Below, piece by piece: positions 57,965-64,000 of a DNA stretch of 64,000 nucleotides. The notes below the pieces were generated by a model, which was given only the letters and a program-made list of their open reading frames with translations, did no database searches and had not been told where the DNA came from. Location of the stretch: positions 124,001 through 188,000 of the forward strand of contig WYCU01000003.1 in the NCBI GenBank assembly GCA_016617495.1, given 5' to 3'. Numbering within the stretch: the stretch's first letter is position 1; the number at the start of each line of letters is the position of its first letter. The position numbers were made by a program, and so were the translations under genes. Origin of the DNA: Azonexaceae bacterium s22. Lineage in GTDB: Bacteria; Pseudomonadota; Gammaproteobacteria; Burkholderiales; Rhodocyclaceae.

Positions 57965-58092
57965 GGGCTTTTCTCACTCCTGGATGGCACGCCGCCGACG
58001 AAACATCCGGATACAGTCCGTTGCACAAAGTCGGAGGCGTTACGCCGGAAAAAGCGCGAGCATAGCCGTATTCCTGTTCGACCGGAGGCCAC

Positions 58093-58389
58093 ATGCCCCA
58101 ACGTATTCCCCCCCATGATCTGGTGACTGCACGCTTTCTCGAAATTTCCCGAATTCATTTCAACCTTAACCGTCCCCGAAACACGACTGAAGCGCTCCAG
58201 CGCTTCGCCCGCGCACGCACCTGGGTGAGCTGGCTCTGGCTGGCTGGCATTTCCGGCCTCGGCACGGCATCGCCGCTCATGGCAGCCAGTGCAGTGGATA
58301 CCGTCCTGTACACACCTTCAAGCAATTTTTCTTACCCAAACGGAGTGTTAGCACCATCGGCACGAGGCATTTCTCAGCAAAGACCATAA
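58093..58389 (+). CDS. Doubtful 98-aa ORF with a signal-peptide-like segment
   Basis: The ORF has an arginine-rich N-terminal half and a hydrophobic stretch WVSWLWLAGISGLGTASPLM ending in AASA, like an extended signal peptide, then only about 30 residues. It may be the truncated start of a secreted protein. No family is recognised and the ribosome binding site (GGAGGCCAC) is fair. Confidence 0.3.
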   Translation: MPQRIPPHDLVTARFLEISRIHFNLNRPRNTTEALQRFARARTWVSWLWLAGISGLGTASPLMAASAVDTVLYTPSSNFSYPNGVLAPSARGISQQRP

Positions 58390-58436
58390 AACCCTGACCC
58401 AATCCTGACAAAGTCATAAATAAATCCGGAATTATT

Positions 58437-58452
58437 TTGCAGTTTTCTGCAA
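58437..58452. promoter_or_regulatory. Perfect palindrome upstream of the RTX gene
   Basis: TTGCAG-TTTT-CTGCAA, 6-bp arms, 141 bp before the RTX start. Candidate operator. Confidence 0.35.
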
Positions 58453-58592
58453 TTCCTCACAGATGCTGTGGAGATTTCTCGCCTAAAATCGCGTGCCTCC
58501 CGAATCCCTGATCACAAGCGGTTTTACAGCAATGGGGAGTGGCGGCATAACCGATCTGCATCTTCACCATATCTCAGAGGGAGCAACATCTC

Positions 58593-61040
58593 ATGGCGAC
58601 ACTGAACGGCAATAGCGTCAGTACCACCACGATCTATGGCACCAGCGGCTACGACACTATCAATGGCGATGCCGATGCCGAAATCATCTACGGCAACGAC
58701 GGTGGCGACACCATCAATGGCTACGAAGGCAACGATTACATCTACGGTGGCAACGGTTCCGATTCGATGACCGGCGGCACCGGCAACGACACCATTTCTG
58801 CGGGGATGACCGGCAGCGACACCCTGACCGGCGGCGCCGGCAACGACGTGTTCGTGCTGGAGCGCCCGACCGCCTACGTGACCCAGGAAATCACCGATTT
58901 TTCCGTCGGCCAGGACAAGCTGGACATCAGCGCCATGGGCATTTCCGACATCGAGACGCTTGCGTTCCTGCAGCGTGACATCGCGAACGCACTGGCCTAT
59001 CGCGTTTACACCGAGGGCAACGTTCAGGATATCCAGCTCGACAATCAGTGGATCGACAGCCTGACCACCAGCGACGTCATTCTCGCGACGGCAAACAGTG
59101 CCGGCACCCTGATTTCCGCCAGCTATCGCAGTGACCTCTTTGGCGGCGCTGGCAACGACACGCTGATGGGTTCCTCCAGCGATGACCGCCTGTTCGGCGA
59201 AGGCGACAACGACAGCCTCAACGGCGGCAGCGGTTATGACCTGCTGGTCGGTGGCGCCGGTAACGACATCCTGCTCGGTGGCGACTATGCGGACACCCTC
59301 GTCGGCGGCGTGGGCAATGACACGCTCAATGGCGGCTTGGGCGACGACGCCCTCAAGGGCGGCGCCGGTGCCGACGTTTTCGTGCTCCAAAACACCGGCT
59401 ACGCCACCGACAAGGTGATTGACTTCAATACCGCCGACGGCGACCGCATTGACGTCTCCACGCTGGGCATCGGCGATCTGGATACGGTGAAGCTGCTGGC
59501 CAGCGCACCGAATACCCTGACGATCAAGCAAAGCGGCAACACCCTCGAAACCGTGTTTTCCGGTTTCGGACTCGGCACGCTGGCATCGACCAACCTGGTC
59601 CTGAACACCTCCACCGCCAATGACACGATTTCGGCCTCGGGTTCGAGCGATCTGTTCGGCGGCGCCGGCAACGACATCCTGACCGGCTCAACGAGCGACG
59701 ATCGCTTGTTCGGCGAAGTCGGCAACGACATGCTTGATGGCTCCAGCGGTTACGACATCCTGTACGGCGGCGCCGGCAACGACACGCTGAATGGCGGGCA
59801 ATACTCCGACACCATCAACGGTGGCGCCGGCAACGACCTGATCATGGTCAGCAACGACTCCAATGACGATCTCATGAACGGCGGCTTGGGGATCGACACG
59901 GTCGATTTCTCGATGCTCAGCGCCATCGTTACGGTGAATCTGCAAACCTCCGCAGCGCAGACCACGGTACCCAGCACCTATCGCGATGACGTCCTGCTCA
60001 ATATCGAAAACGTCACGGGTGGCACGGCTGCCGACAGGATCACCGGCAACGGCGAAGCCAACGTCCTCGCGGGCAACACCGGCGACGACATCCTGAGCGG
60101 CTACACCGGCAACGACACCCTGATCGGCGGTGCCGGTAGCGACAGCATGAACGGCGGCGACGGCTTCGACTACGTTTCCTACGAGAACGCAACCGCTGGC
60201 GTCACCATCGACCTGCGCAGCACGGTATTGACCAACGCCACGACAATCGCCGCCGTCGGTACGGACGTCATCATCAACGTCGAAGGCCTGATCGGTTCCA
60301 AGAGCTACGCGGACACCCTGATCGGCAACGCGGCTTCGAACGCGCTCAACGGCAGCAACGACTCGCTTGTCGATGCACTGTACGGCCAGGGCGGAAACGA
60401 CACCTACTACGTTGGCAATGGCGACAAGGTCTATGAATCCACGACCACCACCAGCGGCGTCGATGCCGGCGGTGTCGACACCGTCGTCTGCAACTACACG
60501 ACCGGTACCTACACCCTGGGCGCTTTCGTGGAAAAGCTGACCCTGGGAGGCACGGCAGCCATCAATGGCACCGGCAACAGCCTCGCCAACACGCTGGTCG
60601 GCAACAGCGCAGCCAACACGCTGAATGGCAGCACCGGTCTGGACACGATCAGCGGCGGTGCCGGTAACGACATCCTCAACGGGGGTGGCACGGAAGCCGA
60701 CGTCTTCGTGTTCAATACGGCGCTGAGCGGCACCACCAACGTCGACACCATCCAGAGCTACGATGCTGCGGACAAGATCAATCTTGAAAACGCCGTATTC
60801 ACCGCCCTGGGTAGCACGACCGGCGCCTTCACCAGCACCGATGCCCGTTTCCACAGTGCCAACTTCGGCACCGGAACGGTCAAGGGTGCCGATACCGCCG
60901 ACCGCATCGTGCTCAACACGTACGACGGCGCGCTGTACTACGATGCCGACGGCAGCGGCGCAACGGCCGCCGTCAAGTTTGCAGTGATCGGTTCCGGCGC
61001 GGTCGCCAATTTCTCGGCCACCGACATCGTCGTCATCTGA
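58593..61040 (+). CDS. RTX (hemolysin-type calcium-binding repeat) secreted protein
   Basis: The 815-residue acidic protein has no N-terminal signal peptide and many GGxGxDx(L/I/F)x nonapeptides, such as GGTGNDTIS, GGAGNDVFV and GGAGNDTLN, which fold into calcium-binding parallel beta-rolls outside the cell. A long internal duplication is visible: residues about 182-245 and 350-412 are related (LFGGAGNDxLxGSxSDDRLF). The C-terminal LYYDADGSGATAAVKFAVIG is typical of type I secretion substrates. No enzymatic domain is recognisable, so it is probably an adhesin or surface-layer component. Its ABC exporter is not in the window. Confidence 0.9.
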   Translation: MATLNGNSVSTTTIYGTSGYDTINGDADAEIIYGNDGGDTINGYEGNDYIYGGNGSDSMTGGTGNDTISAGMTGSDTLTGGAGNDVFVLERPTAYVTQEITDFSVGQDKLDISAMGISDIETLAFLQRDIANALAYRVYTEGNVQDIQLDNQWIDSLTTSDVILATANSAGTLISASYRSDLFGGAGNDTLMGSSSDDRLFGEGDNDSLNGGSGYDLLVGGAGNDILLGGDYADTLVGGVGNDTLNGGLGDDALKGGAGADVFVLQNTGYATDKVIDFNTADGDRIDVSTLGIGDLDTVKLLASAPNTLTIKQSGNTLETVFSGFGLGTLASTNLVLNTSTANDTISASGSSDLFGGAGNDILTGSTSDDRLFGEVGNDMLDGSSGYDILYGGAGNDTLNGGQYSDTINGGAGNDLIMVSNDSNDDLMNGGLGIDTVDFSMLSAIVTVNLQTSAAQTTVPSTYRDDVLLNIENVTGGTAADRITGNGEANVLAGNTGDDILSGYTGNDTLIGGAGSDSMNGGDGFDYVSYENATAGVTIDLRSTVLTNATTIAAVGTDVIINVEGLIGSKSYADTLIGNAASNALNGSNDSLVDALYGQGGNDTYYVGNGDKVYESTTTTSGVDAGGVDTVVCNYTTGTYTLGAFVEKLTLGGTAAINGTGNSLANTLVGNSAANTLNGSTGLDTISGGAGNDILNGGGTEADVFVFNTALSGTTNVDTIQSYDAADKINLENAVFTALGSTTGAFTSTDARFHSANFGTGTVKGADTADRIVLNTYDGALYYDADGSGATAAVKFAVIGSGAVANFSATDIVVI

Positions 61041-61074
61041 TCCCGCACCCCGTGGCTTGATGGCCACAGCCCAC

Positions 61075-61105
61075 AAAAAAGCCCACCTTGCACGGTGGGC
61101 TTTTT
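61075..61105. terminator. Rho-independent terminator between RTX and SEC-C genes
   Basis: AAAAAAGCCCACC, 6-nt loop, GGTGGGCTTTTT. Confidence 0.92.
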
Positions 61106-61163
61106 ATTGCCGGGTAACGGCTGATTGATAGGGCTCATTGATAGCGGCGACCGATGCGGGGGC

Positions 61164-61859
61164 TTAATTCAGCTTTTCCGGACTACCGCAGCACTGTTTG
61201 AACTTCTTGCCGCTACCGCACGGACAAGGATCGTTGCGCCCGACCTTGTCGTCTTCCCGCCGCACCGTCCCGGCACCGCGTTTGGCCTGCCAGAAGTTGT
61301 AGAGCGTCTGCACGATCACCGGCAGGTTTTCCTGGATGTCGGCCACCAGACGTTCCTCTTCGGCCGGGGTAAACCAGCGCTCGCCGCTTTTCTCGACATC
61401 TTCCTTCAGCACGCCATTGAGCAGGAACATCGGTTCAAGCAGCTCGGAGAGATCATCCACATGCTTGCCGGCAAAATCGTACCAATCCCCGATCAGGCCG
61501 GCGCCGTAGATGTAGGAATCGGCCCAGGCGGCGTAGTCGTAGGCCTCGCCGGTTTCATCGAGCGGATAGAGAATGGGAGAGACCGTTTCGTTGCTCAACA
61601 GGGCTTGGGCAAGATCGTTGTTGAGGCGCATCAGGAGCTCGATGGTTTCGCCCACTTGCGGATCGTCGGCCTTTTCAATGCCGGGGCCAAGCGCCTCGGG
61701 CAGCCAGACCGAAGGCATGACCGGCTCCGGACCACTGATTACCGCGCAGAGCATGGCCTGAATTTCATCGAGGCGCATCGACTCCTCACCGAACACGGCG
61801 GCATCGAGCAATTCTTCGAGGCGGTCGAGATCGGCTTCGGTCAGGGGATTCGGGTTCAT
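61164..61859 (-). CDS. UPF0149 (YecA-like) family protein with SEC-C zinc motif
   Basis: The 231-residue protein has a helical UPF0149 domain ([28 protein letters not shown]-like [29 protein letters not shown]) and a C-terminal SEC-C motif [18 protein letters not shown] that binds zinc. YecA-type proteins associate with ribosomes or SecA-related partners; the exact role is unsettled. It is divergent from msrB. Confidence 0.88.
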   Translation of the reverse strand: MNPNPLTEADLDRLEELLDAAVFGEESMRLDEIQAMLCAVISGPEPVMPSVWLPEALGPGIEKADDPQVGETIELLMRLNNDLAQALLSNETVSPILYPLDETGEAYDYAAWADSYIYGAGLIGDWYDFAGKHVDDLSELLEPMFLLNGVLKEDVEKSGERWFTPAEEERLVADIQENLPVIVQTLYNFWQAKRGAGTVRREDDKVGRNDPCPCGSGKKFKQCCGSPEKLN

Positions 61860-61929
61860 GGCAGCAGCCTTTCAATGAGAATTTCCCAATGATAGCCGAG
61901 CCGGATGAACCCGTCAGTCGTCCGCACCG

Positions 61930-61985
61930 GATTGTCGCGGTCGACCGCGATTTTTGGCCATTTTTCAGGGTCGACCGCGACAATC
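61930..61985. repeat. Dispersed 37-bp element, two copies as an inverted pair
   Basis: A plus-orientation copy (GATTGTCGCGGTCGACCGCG, TTTTTGGCCA) and a minus-orientation copy (ending TTTTTCAGGGTCGACCGCGA, CAATC) share the central TTTTTGGCCATTTTT. Together they form a long imperfect hairpin. It lies in the divergent gap between the SEC-C and msrB genes. Confidence 0.85.
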
Positions 61986-62059
61986 GTTTACAGCGGCTGC
62001 CGGGGCTGGAATCATTTGTCCCTTAACCGGTCTGAACAGCACTGCCCCAAGGAATCGCC

Positions 62060-62455
62060 ATGCCGAAAATCGAAAAAACCGACGCCGAATGGCGCGCGCA
62101 ACTGGACGAAATGCAGTACTACGTCACCCGCCAGAAAGGCACGGAACGCGCCTTCACCGGCCAATATTGGGATTGCCACAGCCCTGGCACCTACCGTTGC
62201 ATCTGTTGCGGTGTCCCGCTCTTCCGTTCGGAAACCAAATTCGATTCCGGGTGCGGCTGGCCCAGCTTCCATAGCGCGGACAACGCGCAACTGATCGACG
62301 AACACGTCGACACCAGCTTTGGCATGGTGCGCACCGAAGTCACCTGCCACGATTGCGGCGCCCACCTCGGCCACGTCTTCCCGGACGGCCCGGCGCCAAC
62401 CGGCCTGCGCTACTGCATCAATTCCGCCTCGCTCCGCCTGGAGGATGACGATTAA
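62060..62455 (+). CDS. msrB: Peptide-methionine (R)-S-oxide reductase
   Basis: The 131-residue MsrB has the zinc cysteines C47/C50 (CICC) and C96/C99 (CHDC), the fold motifs [10 protein letters not shown] and [20 protein letters not shown], and the catalytic Cys119 in RYCINSASL. It repairs the R-epimer of methionine sulfoxide in proteins. It is monocistronic. Confidence 0.96.
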   Translation: MPKIEKTDAEWRAQLDEMQYYVTRQKGTERAFTGQYWDCHSPGTYRCICCGVPLFRSETKFDSGCGWPSFHSADNAQLIDEHVDTSFGMVRTEVTCHDCGAHLGHVFPDGPAPTGLRYCINSASLRLEDDD

Positions 62456-62611
62456 GCCCTGTATTCCGGCGTGAGAAAACTCGCACCCCAACTCACATTG
62501 TCAATCCAGCGCCACACCACTTTACATATGCTTCCAGCCGTTTCATGATCGGGAGCAAGACACTACTTTCTTCTCCCACGCAAACAAAAAACAATATCTG
62601 GGAGAGTCTCA

Positions 62612-64000
62612 ATGCGGAAAGCCGTACTCAATCAGGCGATTGCGCGTCAAACGCCTGAAATCACACAAGAACAATTCCCACTCGCCACGCGCAAAGCGGG
62701 CAAGACCGGGAAACGTCCCCCGGAAGATCAATCGCTCTTTCAGGACGCGCTGCTGAGTGAAGACGAAGAAGTCATTTCTCAGGAAAGCCAAGCGACAGGC
62801 GGGATAAGCGAGCGCTATGCCCAAGCACCGGGCGAAACGCAAAGCGATGCGCTCCCTGAAGCGCCGTCTCCCGAACAAGGCGCACCGGCCGAAGCCGCTC
62901 AAAACTTCAATTCGCCTGGTGCCGCTACCCTCGCAATACTCTCCGGGGCAGCCCTGCTCGTTGGCGCTGCCGCAGCAGGTGGTTCAAGCAGCGGTGGAAG
63001 CGATGCCAAACCGGGCTCGGTCGAGCCCAAGGATGTAAACGCCCCGCTTTTTACCTCCTCGAGCACGGCGGTCGCGCTCAACGAAAACAGCGGTGCCGGC
63101 CAGGTGGTCTATAGCGCCACGGCAACCGATAGCTCAAGCGTTCGCTACAGCCTCAAGAGCGGCGACGATGCGGCCGCATTCACCATCGATAGCGTCTCCG
63201 GCAAAGTCCGCCTCACCGCCAACCCGGACTTCGAGCAAAAGGACAGTTACACCTTCACGGTCGTCGCAACCGATGCCGCCGGCAATGCCAGCGAACGCAC
63301 CGTCACTCTCGCCATCGCCGATATCGATGAGATCGATCCGGCATTTACCTCCTCGACCACGGCGGCTGCGCTCAACGAAAACAGCGGTGCCGGCCAGGTG
63401 GTCTATAGCGCCACGGCAACCGATAGCTCAAGCGTTCGCTACAGCCTCAAGAGCGGCGACGATGCGGCCGCATTCACCATCGATAGCGTCTCCGGCAAAG
63501 TCCGCCTCACCGCCAACCCGGACTTCGAGCAAAAAGACAGTTACACCTTCACGGTCGTCGCAACCGATGCCGCCGGCAATGCCAGCGAACGCACCGTCAC
63601 TCTCGCCATCGCCGATATCGATGAGATCGATCCGGCATTTACCTCCTCGACCACGGCGGTTGCACTCAACGAAAACAGCGGTGCCGGCCAGGTGGTCTAT
63701 AGCGCCACGGCAACCGATAGCTCAAGCGTTCGCTACAGCCTCAAGAGCGGCGACGATGCGGCCGCATTCACCATCGATAGCGTCTCCGGCAAAGTCCGCC
63801 TCACCGCCAACCCGGACTTCGAGCAAAAGGACAGTTACACCTTCACGGTCGTCGCAACCGATGCCGCCGGCAATGCCAGCGAACGCACCGTCACCCTCGC
63901 CATCGCCGATATCGATGAGATCGATCCGGCTCTGGCCATCACTGACAACGCCGCAGGCAGCGTCGATGGCGATGTCACCTTCACTTTTACATTCAGCGAA
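62612..64000 (+). CDS. Large repetitive surface adhesin, 3'-partial
   Basis: The frame is open for 463 codons to the end of the window. ATG 62612 follows GGAGAG. The N-terminal 150 residues are polar, followed by a hydrophobic anchor-like AATLAILSGAALLVGAAAAG and a Gly/Ser linker, as in the retention modules of large type I secreted adhesins. Then come three 98-residue cadherin/Ig-like repeats (ALNENSGAGQVVYSATATDS; RLTANPDFEQKDSYTFTVVA; DRx calcium-type DIDEIDPAFT) that are nearly identical in DNA. The last visible residues (ITDNAAGSVDGDVTFTFTFS) start a different repeat type. Probably a biofilm adhesin. Confidence 0.85.
   Translation, partial: MRKAVLNQAIARQTPEITQEQFPLATRKAGKTGKRPPEDQSLFQDALLSEDEEVISQESQATGGISERYAQAPGETQSDALPEAPSPEQGAPAEAAQNFNSPGAATLAILSGAALLVGAAAAGGSSSGGSDAKPGSVEPKDVNAPLFTSSSTAVALNENSGAGQVVYSATATDSSSVRYSLKSGDDAAAFTIDSVSGKVRLTANPDFEQKDSYTFTVVATDAAGNASERTVTLAIADIDEIDPAFTSSTTAAALNENSGAGQVVYSATATDSSSVRYSLKSGDDAAAFTIDSVSGKVRLTANPDFEQKDSYTFTVVATDAAGNASERTVTLAIADIDEIDPAFTSSTTAVALNENSGAGQVVYSATATDSSSVRYSLKSGDDAAAFTIDSVSGKVRLTANPDFEQKDSYTFTVVATDAAGNASERTVTLAIADIDEIDPALAITDNAAGSVDGDVTFTFTFSE
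63050..63931 (+). repeat. Three near-identical 294-bp tandem repeats in the adhesin gene
   Basis: Units begin at 63050, 63344 and 63638, each at TTTACCTCCTCG. They differ at only a handful of bases, far fewer than synonymous drift would allow, so the array expanded recently or is kept uniform by recombination. Confidence 0.95.

Larger units (their letters stand above)
57965..58592. other. 628-bp region before the RTX gene
   Basis: It contains one doubtful ORF (58093-58389) and, to the right, an AT-rich promoter-like region with CTGACCCAATCCTGACAAAG (two CTGAC 11 bp apart) and the palindrome at 58437-58452. I see nothing else. Confidence 0.5.

Noticed and set aside
59688-61076. 462-codon minus-strand ORF
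   Set aside because: Antisense to the RTX repeats; its repetitive valine-rich sequence mirrors the nonapeptides.
63050-63931. CRISPR-like array
   Set aside because: Units are 294 bp, in frame and protein-coding, with no spacers.

Overview
The window is a dense, high-GC stretch of a bacterial chromosome with short intergenic gaps. Gene content points to a betaproteobacterium, most likely Rhodocyclales (Dechloromonas/Azonexus-like). The clues are a phasin (polyhydroxyalkanoate storage), a lexA-imuA-imuB-dnaE2 cassette, small proteins of kinds usually seen beside nif genes (Nif11-like, DUF6156-like, a rhodanese/GST operon), a molybdenum cofactor operon and type I secreted RTX/adhesin proteins. 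The taxon is inferred from recall of these families, not from a marker gene.

Layout. 1-7.3 kb: end of a Pat-type protein acetyltransferase, a DUF4239 membrane protein, then the SOS mutagenesis operon lexA-imuA-imuB-dnaE2 read leftwards from a clear SOS box. 7.3-8.1 kb: a gene-poor patch with two related tiny membrane ORFs and a tRNA-like fragment. 8.1-18.4 kb: 2H phosphoesterase, dGTPase, acyl-CoA thioesterase and divergent ETF-QO, fabI, ppiD, a MocR-type regulator with a DUF2917 gene, a hemerythrin, a 54-aa ORF behind a second SOS box, and a free-standing CZB protein. 18.4-27.3 kb: purL, DUF3149, nudC, an MFS carrier, a phasin and dinB. 27.4-31.6 kb: a shortened KdpD-like kinase and KdpE-like regulator joined to the potassium permease gene kup. 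31.6-40.5 kb: class V aminotransferase, MltB-type transglycosylase, lipoprotein, DUF1684, CYTH-CHAD, clpB and an SRAP protein.

40.5-42.7 kb is an AT-richer island with a three-gene operon (dual-OB-like protein, DUF488, SLOG-like/DUF4326), the best candidate in the window for an undescribed accessory system. 42.9-48.4 kb (leftward): DinG-type helicase, circularly permuted ATP-grasp protein, mobB, moeA, moaD, moaE. 48.4-58 kb: a LysR remnant, DUF6156-like and Nif11-like genes, LysR/tautomerase/EamA, sir2, a GAF-HD-GYP phosphodiesterase, rhodanese-hypothetical-GST, an exonuclease/GIY-YIG fusion, creA and a nucleoside deoxyribosyltransferase. 58-64 kb: an RTX protein, a SEC-C protein, msrB and the start of a large repetitive adhesin that runs off the end.

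The strongest unexplained signal is a dispersed element of about 37 bp. It consists of ATTGTCGCGGTCGACC, then two A-tracts about one helical turn apart. I count 17 copies, in both orientations, in intergenic gaps and in frame inside ten places in eight genes. Its architecture resembles a Pasteurellaceae uptake signal sequence; its in-frame occupancy resembles Rickettsia palindromic elements. I do not recall it being described.
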